38,027 nucleotides of DNA. It comes from Thermoplasmata archaeon. Lineage in GTDB: Archaea; Thermoplasmatota; Thermoplasmata; GCA-020350865. The stretch lies in contig CP070672.1 of assembly GCA_020351895.1 (NCBI GenBank), forward strand, positions 446,469-484,495, read 5' to 3'. The position numbers and the translations under genes were made by a program. The notes beneath the pieces were generated by a model. That model saw only the letters and a program-made list of their open reading frames with translations, did no database searches and was not told the DNA's origin. Shown piece after piece: positions 1 through 8,913 of this stretch (the first letter of the stretch is position 1; every line of letters begins with the position of its first letter).

Positions 1-1
1 A

Positions 2-2401
2 TACCATGATGAAGGCGGTAATTCAAACGATTATTTTTTAAAAACACCAGTAATTGATCTCAGAAATTCCGAAAAGACCGAATTGAGCTTTTGGCATTAC
101 TATATATTTGAAAATGATACGGATACAAATGATGGGGGAATAATCGAGGTTTCAACAGCTAACGGATGGGAGCAGATATGGCCAAAAGCAGGTTATGGCA
201 GTCAAATACAGGATAATAAAAATCCACTGTATCCTGCGGAATGTTTTGGAGGTAACAGCTCTTCTTGGGTTCAAGCGCGTTTTGATCTGTCAAAATATGA
301 TGGTGAACAGAATTTCACATTCAGGCTCCGGTTTGCCACAAACGGTCAGGTATCCGATTGGGGTTGGTACATAGACGATTTCGTGATTACAAGTACAACA
401 TACAGTGATGGAGAAGTTGAACTAAGCTCAAGACCTCTTAAAATCGGTAACGATCCAGATAATAGAATACTAGGACCAAAAAACATGACAATTATAGACA
501 AGAACAATCCTGCAAATTTTACTGGTATATTGACGGAATGGGAAGTACATATACACAATTTCACACCCCCGGCCACGGGTATTATGAAGATATTCAAAGA
601 GGTAGGAAATGATTTTATTTGGGTAAATGAAACAGAACCTCAAAATATTTTAACAACAGGCAAACACATCTTCACCTGCTCTATCGAAGTCCATGAAGGC
701 TACTATATAGGTTGGTTTAGTGAGAATGCAGAAATCTATACTAAATCTGGGGGAACTGCTTATAATATGTCTGGGAATGTTTTCCAAACTCATCCGACTT
801 CAAACTGGACTTCCATAAGTAACACGTTCTCAATTAGGGCGGTAGGAATATCAAAAAATACTACTGGTTCTCTTGTATCCCAAGTATTTGATGCGGGATC
901 ATCAGCCATATGGGAGGAGATTAGCTGGGGTGACGATCCTTCAAATCCAGGTTATGAATCTGTGGATATTGTACTTCAGGTAAGAACAGGAAATCCTTCC
1001 GGTCCCACAGAAATTTCTTGGAGCCCATGGTCGTCGGATCTCTCAAATCCAGAAGGCTCTCTGATTATCGTTCCCAATGGTCATTACATACAATTCAAGG
1101 CGATCCTAACCACAGAGCAACAGCCCTATACTCCAACTCTCCGCGATGTTACTATCTCCTATAGAAAATACACACCCACAGGAGAGGTTGAAACCAACGA
1201 TCTTTCCCCTGAAGTTGTTGTGCAATGGTGGGATTTCTCAGTGGATGAGAGTAAAAATGGGCAGCCCATTGATTATTCTTATTCCTTGGATTCAGGTGAA
1301 ACTTGGCAACCAGTTCCAACAGAACGTAATTTGTCCTCTGTTAGTGTTCTTACAGGAAAGATAAGATTCAAGGCAATACTTACCACTAAAAATACAACAC
1401 TAACACCCATCTTAAGGGAAATAAGCCTCACCTATTCATCTCTTACACCGAATATGGGATTATTCCTAGAAGCCGATATGGAATCGGCAAAACCAGGGGA
1501 TATTATAACATATTTCCTCTCGTACGATAATATGCAAATCGGAGAGGCGAAGAACGTGGTATTAATCCTTGAATTAGATGAGAACCTAACCTATCATGGT
1601 GATGACAGCCTTGTGCAATCAACAAGGGAGGCTAACAAGATAAAATGGCAATTTGATACCGTTGGTTCTGGAAATAGAACGATCCGTGTGGAAACAAAGG
1701 TAAAGGACTTGCGCAAAGAAACCACAGTTACAGTCAACGCAGTACTGAATTACACAGATATCGGTGGTAATCAATATCCAGAAGAAATTTCCAATACTAT
1801 AAATATAAAAATCACGCCACAAGAAGATTTGTTTATCTATTATCTAACAGTTGGTGCCATAATTGCCGCTATTCTGATCATATCTGCGGTTCTCATTGTC
1901 CGCAGATATAGGGCCCTCCAAGAAGGTGAAAAGGAATTAAGTTCAGAGGATGTGGATAAAGGAATAGGCTACCTTCTCATGGAGGAGAATCCATCTAAAA
2001 GCTATGGCTTATTTTCAGACCTAATCGACCACGGATACAAGGGATTGTGCATAACAAGAGCCTTCCCTGGAAGGGTGATGTCAAATTATTCATTTGAGGG
2101 TGTATCACTGCTATGGTTGAGCAGATCAAAGGATTCCAACAGCATACTCCCTACGAACCTGGGTGGATTGCTCAGGGATGCCAAGGACTTCATGGAGGCG
2201 AATAAGGATTCTGTGATTTTACTGGATGGGATAGAATATCTCATTGTGCACAACGATTTCCAAAGGGTTCTAAAATTGGTTCATGGTATAAATGAATTAG
2301 TGGCCATAAACGACGCCGTGCTTATAATGCCTCTAAATCCCCTTACAATGGAGAAGGACAAGGTGGCATTGCTAAGAAGGGATCTGAAAATTCTTGGTTA
2401 G
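2..2401 (+). CDS. Surface receptor-like protein with C-terminal membrane anchor and DUF835 domain (5' partial)
   Basis: The frame is open from base 2, so the true start lies upstream; the first in-window start-like codon is TTG at 83. About 799 residues are visible. The N-terminal stretch (FRLRFATNGQ...DWGWYIDDF) resembles the MAM-like jelly-roll module seen in immune-inhibitor-A type secreted proteins. Beta-rich, Asn-glycosylation-prone segments follow, then a DUF11-like domain (nt about 1440-1820) and one hydrophobic helix (FIYYLTVGAIIAAILIISAV, nt about 1830-1890) followed by basic residues. The last 160 residues match DUF835 (ENPSKSYGLFSDLIDHGYKG; VILLDGIEYLI), an archaeal domain of unknown function. 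Topology is therefore a large outside part, one membrane span and a cytoplasmic DUF835. Inference: a sensor or adhesin that signals inward. The domain order is secure; the function is not. Confidence 0.85.
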   Translation, partial: YHDEGGNSNDYFLKTPVIDLRNSEKTELSFWHYYIFENDTDTNDGGIIEVSTANGWEQIWPKAGYGSQIQDNKNPLYPAECFGGNSSSWVQARFDLSKYDGEQNFTFRLRFATNGQVSDWGWYIDDFVITSTTYSDGEVELSSRPLKIGNDPDNRILGPKNMTIIDKNNPANFTGILTEWEVHIHNFTPPATGIMKIFKEVGNDFIWVNETEPQNILTTGKHIFTCSIEVHEGYYIGWFSENAEIYTKSGGTAYNMSGNVFQTHPTSNWTSISNTFSIRAVGISKNTTGSLVSQVFDAGSSAIWEEISWGDDPSNPGYESVDIVLQVRTGNPSGPTEISWSPWSSDLSNPEGSLIIVPNGHYIQFKAILTTEQQPYTPTLRDVTISYRKYTPTGEVETNDLSPEVVVQWWDFSVDESKNGQPIDYSYSLDSGETWQPVPTERNLSSVSVLTGKIRFKAILTTKNTTLTPILREISLTYSSLTPNMGLFLEADMESAKPGDIITYFLSYDNMQIGEAKNVVLILELDENLTYHGDDSLVQSTREANKIKWQFDTVGSGNRTIRVETKVKDLRKETTVTVNAVLNYTDIGGNQYPEEISNTINIKITPQEDLFIYYLTVGAIIAAILIISAVLIVRRYRALQEGEKELSSEDVDKGIGYLLMEENPSKSYGLFSDLIDHGYKGLCITRAFPGRVMSNYSFEGVSLLWLSRSKDSNSILPTNLGGLLRDAKDFMEANKDSVILLDGIEYLIVHNDFQRVLKLVHGINELVAINDAVLIMPLNPLTMEKDKVALLRRDLKILG

Positions 2402-2481
2402 ACAACTCCGTTGAAGCCCTTTATTTTGTTGAATTTCTATAGGTCATAAAAGTCAAGTAGAAAAATTTAGCCTGGGCAACG

Positions 2482-2490
2482 TTAAAATAA
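2482..2490 (+). promoter_or_regulatory. TATA box of thymidylate kinase gene
   Basis: TTAAAATAA lies with its centre 27 nt before the ATG at 2513, and no SD is visible. This spacing fits a leaderless archaeal mRNA. Confidence 0.5.
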
Positions 2491-2512
2491 CAATAACCCT
2501 GTTTGGGAATAA

Positions 2513-3130
2513 ATGGCAGCTAAAAAGAGAGGAATATTGATCACGATAGAGGGTATCGATGGTGTGGGCAAGAGCACACATGCGAAAATGCTTTCACAAT
2601 ATTTGAAAGATAAAGGGTATGATGTAACGCTGCTCAGAGAGCCTACAAACGGTATTTGGGGCACGAAGATAAAGAATCTTACAAAACATGGAAGGAATGT
2701 CAATCCCGAGGAGGAGTACAAGTGGTTTTTAAAAGATAGGATGGAGGATGTGGAAAACAACATAAATCCTGCATTAAGCCAAGGTAATATCGTAATAATG
2801 GACAGATATTATTATTCTAACATGGCCTATCAAGGTGCTCTCGGCTTGGATATGAATAGAATTAAAAAGGAGAATGAGAAATTCGCACCAAAACCCGATC
2901 TAGTAATAATCTTGGATGCTGAGCCTGAAATCGGCCTGGCAAGAATAAAAGACAAAAGAAACGAAGCCCTCAATTATTTTGAAACCTTAGAATACCAGGA
3001 CAAGGTCAGAAAGCTGTTTCTTAGCATGAGAGATTATGATAATGTAAAGATATTGGATGGCGGAAATAGTCTTGATGAGGTTCAAAATGAGATACAAAGG
3101 ATTGTGGATGAACTTCTTAATTCCATGTGA
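2513..3130 (+). CDS. tmk: Thymidylate kinase (dTMP kinase)
   Basis: Phosphorylates dTMP to dTDP with ATP in the cytoplasm for dTTP synthesis. The 205-residue length is normal for the family. Visible motifs are the P-loop GIDGVGKST (residues 14-22), the REP motif (42-44) and the DRYYYSN motif (97-103) that holds the substrate; a short Arg/Lys-rich lid-like segment (ARIKDKRNE) follows. The ATG at 2513 sits 27 nt after a TATA-like box, so the message is probably leaderless. The gene is convergent with mutS, with only 35 nt between the stops; both serve DNA synthesis or fidelity but cannot share a transcript. Alternative: another member of the nucleotide-kinase superfamily, unlikely given the three motifs. 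Confidence 0.93.
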   Translation: MAAKKRGILITIEGIDGVGKSTHAKMLSQYLKDKGYDVTLLREPTNGIWGTKIKNLTKHGRNVNPEEEYKWFLKDRMEDVENNINPALSQGNIVIMDRYYYSNMAYQGALGLDMNRIKKENEKFAPKPDLVIILDAEPEIGLARIKDKRNEALNYFETLEYQDKVRKLFLSMRDYDNVKILDGGNSLDEVQNEIQRIVDELLNSM

Positions 3131-3165
3131 TTATTTAGGATAATTTTAGCCATGCTTATTACCGA

Positions 3166-5883
3166 TTACTCCTTCTCCTCTTCCTTTTCCTCTTCCTTCT
3201 CCAAGCCATTCTCCCCTTCCTTCTCTTCATCAATTCTCTTTTTCATTTCACTTAACTTATTCAGTGCATCCAAGGGAGTCATTTCATCCAAATTCATCTT
3301 CTTAATATCCTCTACAACTGGATTTGGGACAGGATTTGGTTCGAAGAGTACAAGTTGTGTGAGCTTTCTCTTTCTAGGGAACACATCAGTAACCGTTCCC
3401 TCTTTACCTTTACCACTTGTTTCATCAGAGACTCTTACTATGTTCTCCTCTTCAATTGTTTTCAGAACCTCATTGGCCCTATCAATCACCTCAGATGGTA
3501 TACCAGCAAGCTTCGCCACCTCGATACCATAGCTTTTATTAGTCCCACCAGGCACAACCTTCCTCAGAAATATTATACCATCCTTGTCTTCCTTTATGGC
3601 TATATTGTAGTTTGTAACACCCTCATAAATCTCTGCCAACTCTGTTAGATTATGATAATGGGTGGCAAATAATGTCTTGGCTCCGATTTTGTTTTTATTG
3701 TGAATATATTCAGCCACGGCCCAAGCTATACTCAGTCCATCATATGTGCTTGTGCCCCTCCCGATCTCGTCCAAAATGATCAGGCTTTTTTGTGTGGCAG
3801 TGTTTAATATGTTCGCCAGTTCATTCATTTCCACCATGAACGTGCTTTGACCACGGGTTAAATCATCAAATGCTCCAACGCGGGTGTATACCCTATCCAC
3901 GACTCCTATAGTTGCGGATTTAGCCGGGACAAAACTTCCCATCTGAGCCATTATGGTAATCAAGGCAACCTGACGCATGTAAGTGGATTTACCTGCCATA
4001 TTGGGTCCTGTTAGGATTATCAGCCTGTTGCTTAAGCAGTCAAGGCTTGTGTCATTTGGAATGAATGTCATATGTTGTGCTTCTTCGATAACTGGGTGCC
4101 TTCCCTCCTTTATGATCACTTCACCTTTCTCATTCACGTCTGGTTTAATGTAGTTGTTGTTTTTTGCCAAGCATGCAAAGGAAACCAGGCAGTCCAGTTC
4201 TGAGAGGGCCGATGCCGTGGTTTTTATCTCTGGGGAGTGCTGGGAAATGCTTTCTCTAACCTCAGAAAAAAGCTCGTATTCCAAGGCATTCATTTTCTCT
4301 TCCGCACTGAGAATGAGTGATTCCTTTTCTTTCAAATCAGGTGTTACGAACCTCTCTGAATTTGCCAAGGTCTGCTTTCTAATATAATCGTCAGGAACCT
4401 GGGATAGATTGGCTTTTGTGACCTCTATATAATAGCCAAAAACCTTATTGTAGCGAACCCGAAGCGACTTTATGCCTGTTCTTCTCCTCTCCTGCTTCTC
4501 CAGATTGGTAATCCATGTCTTGCCTCCCTTGGAAATTTCTCTTAGCTCATCCAGTTTTTCGTTGAATCCATTTTTTATCAATCCACCTTCTTTTACAGTC
4601 AAGGGTGGATCGTCCACTATGGCTTTCTCTATGAGGATTACCAAATCTTCAAGATCCTTTATATCCCCATTTATCTTTCTGAGTAAAAGAGATTTGAGAT
4701 CATCTTTTAGTACACTTTTAATTTCAGGTATTATTCTCAAAGATTCCTTTATGGCGATCAGGTCCCTTCCGTTTGCACTTCCGTAAACGACTCTGCCAAT
4801 AATGCGCTCCACATCCCTTAACTTACCAAGGAAATCTTTTAAATCAGAGCGTAGAAAGGTGTCGAAAAAGAGCTCCTCAGTTGCATTTTGACGCATCGTA
4901 ATTGAGCTTACATTCATGAGTGGCTGGCTCAGCCATTTTCTCATCATTCTACTGCCCATGGATGTGGAGGTTTTGTCCATTATTTCCAGCAATGTTCCAT
5001 GGGAGGAGCCATCCCTTATATTTCGTACAATCTCAAGATTTCGAAGGGTTGTAGAATCCAAGATCATGTAATCGGTTATTAGATAAGTGTTCAATGTATC
5101 AATATGGCCCAGATTCGCCTTTTGCGTTTCTTGAAGGTAGCTTAAAACCGCACCAGAAGCCTCAATGGAAAGGGGCTGTGTTTCGCAACCCATTCCCTCT
5201 AAACTGATAGTTTTAAAGTGTGAAATCAGGGTTTGATAGGCCTTTTCATGGCTAAAATGTTCATCACCATATTTTGTGATTAGGATGTTCTTATCAATAT
5301 CTTCTATGAGCCTGAGAATTGAATCATCACTGCTTAGACTCTCTGGGATTAAGCACTCTGCAGGTTTAAAGCGCATGATTTCCGTTGTTAATTTTGATAT
5401 CAGATCATCTCCTTCCAATTGAGTGGTTAAAAATTCTCCAGTTGAAACATCCACAAAGGCCAATCCCATCCCTCTGCCTTCATTCCCATCTATTATGGCC
5501 ATCAAAAAATTATTGTTCCGCTCGTTGAGCATGCCACTTTCAAGCACAGTGCCCGGAGTAACTAGCCTGACAACCTCTCTTTTAACGATTCCCTTTGCAA
5601 CCTTTGGATCCTCCACCTGCTCACATATTGCGACTTTATAGCCCTTTTTTATCAGTCTCCCAAGGTAGGGCTCCAATGCATGATATGGAATCCCAGCAAG
5701 TGGTATTTTCTTATCGGCTCCTTTGTTACGGGATGTGAGTGCTATGTCTAACTCCTTTGAAATGAGTTTCGCATCATCGTAGAAAGTTTCATAGAAATCC
5801 CCCATACGAAAGAATAGAATGCTGTCCTTGTAATCGTTTTTTATCCTGCTGTACTGCTGCATCATGGGTGTTCCCTTTGTCAA
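3166..5883 (-). CDS. mutS: DNA mismatch repair protein MutS (MutS1 type)
   Basis: Recognises mispaired bases and recruits repair in an ATP-dependent way. The frame is open to a GTG at 5895, but the TTG at 5883 gives MTKGTPMMQQY, the normal MutS N-terminus, and is preceded by GGGGAG with 4 nt spacing, so I prefer it (905 residues). The mismatch-reading Phe-X-Glu motif is present (GDFYE, about residue 30), so this is the repair-type MutS1. The Walker A GPNMAGKST is near residue 625, followed by the Walker B region (SLIILDEIGRGTST) and the ATP-site segment LFATHYHNLTELA. The C-terminus ends in a run of Glu and Lys. No MutL is in the window. MutS1 is patchy in archaea and usually viewed as acquired from bacteria. 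Confidence 0.95.
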   Translation of the reverse strand: MTKGTPMMQQYSRIKNDYKDSILFFRMGDFYETFYDDAKLISKELDIALTSRNKGADKKIPLAGIPYHALEPYLGRLIKKGYKVAICEQVEDPKVAKGIVKREVVRLVTPGTVLESGMLNERNNNFLMAIIDGNEGRGMGLAFVDVSTGEFLTTQLEGDDLISKLTTEIMRFKPAECLIPESLSSDDSILRLIEDIDKNILITKYGDEHFSHEKAYQTLISHFKTISLEGMGCETQPLSIEASGAVLSYLQETQKANLGHIDTLNTYLITDYMILDSTTLRNLEIVRNIRDGSSHGTLLEIMDKTSTSMGSRMMRKWLSQPLMNVSSITMRQNATEELFFDTFLRSDLKDFLGKLRDVERIIGRVVYGSANGRDLIAIKESLRIIPEIKSVLKDDLKSLLLRKINGDIKDLEDLVILIEKAIVDDPPLTVKEGGLIKNGFNEKLDELREISKGGKTWITNLEKQERRRTGIKSLRVRYNKVFGYYIEVTKANLSQVPDDYIRKQTLANSERFVTPDLKEKESLILSAEEKMNALEYELFSEVRESISQHSPEIKTTASALSELDCLVSFACLAKNNNYIKPDVNEKGEVIIKEGRHPVIEEAQHMTFIPNDTSLDCLSNRLIILTGPNMAGKSTYMRQVALITIMAQMGSFVPAKSATIGVVDRVYTRVGAFDDLTRGQSTFMVEMNELANILNTATQKSLIILDEIGRGTSTYDGLSIAWAVAEYIHNKNKIGAKTLFATHYHNLTELAEIYEGVTNYNIAIKEDKDGIIFLRKVVPGGTNKSYGIEVAKLAGIPSEVIDRANEVLKTIEEENIVRVSDETSGKGKEGTVTDVFPRKRKLTQLVLFEPNPVPNPVVEDIKKMNLDEMTPLDALNKLSEMKKRIDEEKEGENGLEKEEEKEEEKE

Positions 5884-5960
5884 AACACTCCCCACCTAAC
5901 TTCAATCAAGTGAATTAGTGCCTAAATTGCCCTATTATACAATGTATCTTACCTGAGTAT

Positions 5961-5970
5961 TAAAATATAT
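5961..5970 (-). promoter_or_regulatory. Probable TATA box for mutS
   Basis: On the minus strand this reads ATATATTTTA. A start of transcription about 25 nt on would give a leader of roughly 55 nt before the TTG at 5883. Confidence 0.4.
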
Positions 5971-6034
5971 CGATAGGTGGTTACTTGATTACACTTCTTT
6001 GCTCCTTTAGATTCAGTATCCTACTCCGTTGATG

Positions 6035-6158
6035 CCCACCATCTAGTCCCCCTCCTCCCACCCTAGAAATAAATCCTCTCTGCTCTTCCTCATTTCACCT
6101 TTTTCCCTTACAACCTACCACCTAATCCCCTCCTACCACTCTAAAAACTAATCCTCTC
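6035..6158. repeat. Imperfect direct repeat in a pyrimidine-rich gap between mutS and the histidine kinase gene
   Basis: Two copies, 6035-6080 and 6114-6158, are 79 nt apart and share roughly 36 of 46 positions; both end in AATCCTCTC. The plus strand is almost all C and T here, so the minus strand is purine-rich. The surrounding gap (5896-6244) is the only gene-free stretch above 300 nt. Apart from this repeat and the mutS TATA box I see nothing else convincing in it. Confidence 0.6.
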
Positions 6159-6244
6159 TACTTTAGAAATATCCAGATAATTTATATTTATGAAAAGAAA
6201 ATTTGTACGGGTCTACCTTTGTTGTAGAAGAGGAACAATTTTCC

Positions 6245-7870
6245 CTAGGTGTTTTGTTCTGTCTCACCTTCATGAGGAAATCTAATGATATACGAAGTGC
6301 CCTTTCCCACCTCACTCTCTATGTTAATGGGAGCATTATACTTTTTGAGGATTGAAGAAACCACATACATCCTTAGTCCGGTCTTCATACCCACTGCTTC
6401 ATCTCTCACATCTTCATTCTCCACGGCAAATAATGGATCGAATATCCTTGAAAGTTGCTCTTTTGGGATTCCGGCACCATCGTCCTTGAATATCATTTCC
6501 ACACTTCCGTTTACCTTCCTTGTGCAGATGTGGATCTTTCCGGGTCCCTCCATGTTCTCCATGGAATTGGAAATAATGTTTATGAATACTTCCAGTATTT
6601 CGGCTGGATTACATTGGATCTTAGGGATGGGATTCAAATCGTACTCAACCTCCACCTTCTCATATTTTTTATCGTGTTTCATATCTGCAAGGGAAGACTT
6701 GATGAAATCGTTCAAATCCATGGAATTCAGCTTTGGACCCGAAGATTTTTGAATTGACCGTGCCAGGGAATCAGAGAGCTCAGATAATCTCTTGGCTGCC
6801 TCTATTATTTCCTTTGAATAGATACGGATCTTTATGGGATTCTCTTCCTCGAATATTGCCTCAGCATTACCCAAGACTCCTCCCAGTGGATTATTTATCT
6901 CATGCTGGATTGCAGATACAAGGGTCCTGATTCCAATCATTTTATCGGACTCTTTTGTTTTTTGTGTGCCTTGGCTTTTTGTTATTTCCTTTGCAATGAG
7001 GATCGAACCCTGTAATTCACCATTTTCATTGTAATAGGGTGAACACGAGATAAGAGTGGTGGTACCTGAGCCTGGATCATAGACCTCCTCTGTTTGGGAA
7101 TCCTCTGTTTCGATAATCTTCTTATGAACACAGCTGTGGATCGGACTATTCTCATCATGGAATATTTCACAGCATTTCTTTCCAATCAGTTCTCTGGGCT
7201 CGGCCTTCATCTCTTTTGCAAAGGCCGAATTGATCTTCAAGATTCTATTCTCTTTACTTACAATGATAATGGGCTCTGGAATGGAGTTGAAAACATTCTC
7301 CCATTCCCCTTCGGTTTCTGAGCCTTGTTCTTGGGAGCTTGTTGTGGAAATTGGTCCGACTTGATCGATTGTAACGGTATCGTCTTCAAAATCAGTATTC
7401 AATTCCCTCAATTCCTCCATTTCCTGGATGACCTCTCTATCTGTGATATCGTTGCCAATACAGATACTACCTATTATTATATTTTCATTATTTATTGCCG
7501 CTCCTATGCTCCAGGATATCAGACGCTCTTCTCCATCCTTGGTAATCAACAGATTTTCTATGGTGTTAACACCTTTACCTTCCACAATCTTATTTAATAC
7601 GGCACTGATTTCCTTCCTCTCCTTTTTCTGTAATAACAGGGAAAGGAAATTCTTACCAAGGGCTTCATTATTGACATAGCCTGTGATATACTCAGCTGTC
7701 CTGTTAAAAAACATGATATCTCCCTGCAAGTCAATGCCCACGATCATACTCGGGGCGAATTCGATGATTCTTTCAAAGAAATCTTGTCGCCTCTTTTTTG
7801 CCTCCTCAACGCCATTTTCCTCGTTTTCCTGCGAATTGTGCCGGTCTTCTTCGGTCGTATTATCACCCAT
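6245..7870 (-). CDS. Soluble PAS-PAS sensor histidine kinase
   Basis: Senses a cytoplasmic signal and autophosphorylates on His. There is no membrane helix. Numbered from the ATG at 7870 (541 residues): an acidic N-terminus, PAS 1 about 31-145 (IIEFAPSMIVGIDLQGDIMF), PAS 2 about 188-300 (FNSIPEPIIIVSKENRILKI), the H-box IQHEINNPLGG with phospho-acceptor His323, an N-box around 430-440 (FINIISNSMEN), the G1 box DDGAGIP at 463-469, the F-box IFDPLF and a G2-like MKTGLRMYV. All kinase boxes are present, so it should be active. The frame continues upstream to a TTG at 7891; neither start has a clear SD. No response regulator is next to it, so the partner is unknown. The ligand of the PAS domains cannot be told from sequence. 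Confidence 0.9.
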   Translation of the reverse strand: MGDNTTEEDRHNSQENEENGVEEAKKRRQDFFERIIEFAPSMIVGIDLQGDIMFFNRTAEYITGYVNNEALGKNFLSLLLQKKERKEISAVLNKIVEGKGVNTIENLLITKDGEERLISWSIGAAINNENIIIGSICIGNDITDREVIQEMEELRELNTDFEDDTVTIDQVGPISTTSSQEQGSETEGEWENVFNSIPEPIIIVSKENRILKINSAFAKEMKAEPRELIGKKCCEIFHDENSPIHSCVHKKIIETEDSQTEEVYDPGSGTTTLISCSPYYNENGELQGSILIAKEITKSQGTQKTKESDKMIGIRTLVSAIQHEINNPLGGVLGNAEAIFEEENPIKIRIYSKEIIEAAKRLSELSDSLARSIQKSSGPKLNSMDLNDFIKSSLADMKHDKKYEKVEVEYDLNPIPKIQCNPAEILEVFINIISNSMENMEGPGKIHICTRKVNGSVEMIFKDDGAGIPKEQLSRIFDPLFAVENEDVRDEAVGMKTGLRMYVVSSILKKYNAPINIESEVGKGTSYIIRFPHEGETEQNT

Positions 7871-8023
7871 CTTGAGTATAGGAGGATTCAATATCTGATG
7901 GTCTGAATTATCACCTTTGATTTCTCAATTTTCAAGATTCTATTTTTCATACATTATCATGTGAGAGGCAGATTGAGATTCAGCCAGCCATGCAAATTAA
8001 TATACATAATTAAATCAGCAGGG

Positions 8024-8035
8024 TGTATATATACA
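8024..8035. promoter_or_regulatory. Perfect 12-bp palindrome TGTATATATACA in a divergent intergenic region
   Basis: It lies between the histidine kinase gene (minus) and the amidohydrolase gene (plus). It could be a TATA box usable in either direction or a regulator site. It is 110 nt from the amidohydrolase start, and a nearer box exists there. Confidence 0.3.
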
Positions 8036-8112
8036 ACTTTTCTCCCCAATATCATTGATAAATATCACTAATGAGAAACAAGATATTAGGACAACAACTT
8101 GTGTCTGCGAAA

Positions 8113-8142
8113 ATGCTTAATTCAAGTATCCCCATCCAGTAA
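8113..8142 (+). promoter_or_regulatory. Promoter of the amidohydrolase gene with an AAGTATCCC element
   Basis: A TATA-like GCTTAATTC is centred about 27 nt before the ATG at 8145. It is followed directly by AAGTATCCCCATCCAGTAAG, which closely matches the sequence in the promoter at 26814-26833. No SD is visible, so a leaderless message is likely. Confidence 0.4.
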
Positions 8143-8144
8143 GC

Positions 8145-8870
8145 ATGTCAGATGTAATATATGATGCTCACGTGCATTTTGGCCCTTCCACCCAATGGGT
8201 GCCCTACATCGATCCAGTGGTATCCATTGAGGATGTCCTGAAAGAGATGGATAAGTACGATATTCAAAGATCGATAGTCTTCCCCAATCCCCATATTGGG
8301 GATAAATACCCAGAATTGAACGATTTGGTGGCTGAATCACAGAACAAATACGAATCCAAGCTCATCGGATTTGGAAGAGTCGATCCGAGAAGGGGTGATG
8401 AGGCTGTAGTGGAGATTACTCGCATCCATGATTTGGGATTAAGGGGTGTGAAACTGCATCCTTATGTAGAGTGTTTTCGTCCGGATCATCCCTTTTTCCA
8501 TGATTTCTGGGGTAATCTGGATAATTTGGGGATGTTCATCTTGATTCATACGGGCACCCTGTTCTCCTCTCCTGGTTACCTCAAGCCCGTACTCAAAAAA
8601 TATCCAAGCTTAATGATCATTCTTGGCCACCTACAGGAGGGCTGTATACCTCTGATGAAGGATTTTGAAAATGTTTATTCGGACACCTCGGGCTCACGAG
8701 TAAAGCTCCTTGAATATGCCGCCAAAACCTGTGAGGATAAGATCATGTTCGGCTCGGACTATCCATATCTGAGTTATAGGGTTCAAATGGAAGTCGTGAA
8801 GGCTGCCGAGATTTCGGAGGATGTGAGAAGTAAGATATTTGCCCGAAATTTCGAGAGGTTTTTGCTCTAG
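8145..8870 (+). CDS. Metal-dependent amidohydrolase (amidohydrolase-2/COG2159-like)
   Basis: A 241-residue TIM-barrel hydrolase of the amidohydrolase superfamily, probably cytoplasmic. Metal and active-site residues expected of the family are visible: His9-X-His11 (DAHVHF), Lys103 and His105 (GVKLHPY), His135 (LIHTGT), His162 (GHLQEG) and Asp205 (FGSDYPY). These match the COG2159 (ACMSD-like) group of hydrolases and decarboxylases, which act on many substrates; nothing here identifies the substrate. The ATG at 8145 is the first in frame and fits a TATA-like box 27 nt upstream. An exporter gene follows after 43 nt in the same direction, so the two may be co-transcribed. TatD-type DNase is a less likely alternative. 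Confidence 0.85.
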   Translation: MSDVIYDAHVHFGPSTQWVPYIDPVVSIEDVLKEMDKYDIQRSIVFPNPHIGDKYPELNDLVAESQNKYESKLIGFGRVDPRRGDEAVVEITRIHDLGLRGVKLHPYVECFRPDHPFFHDFWGNLDNLGMFILIHTGTLFSSPGYLKPVLKKYPSLMIILGHLQEGCIPLMKDFENVYSDTSGSRVKLLEYAAKTCEDKIMFGSDYPYLSYRVQMEVVKAAEISEDVRSKIFARNFERFLL

Positions 8871-8913
8871 GACACCATAACTAACAAATATCTTCCTCAC
8901 CATAACCTTTCGG

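Noticed and set aside
3152..3532. Ser/Phe-rich plus-strand ORF opposite the end of mutS
   Set aside because: A shadow of the Glu/Lys-rich MutS tail; the real frame on the minus strand has clear family motifs.
8122..8340. Minus-strand ORF over the amidohydrolase start
   Set aside because: A shadow frame; the plus strand shows the family metal motifs.
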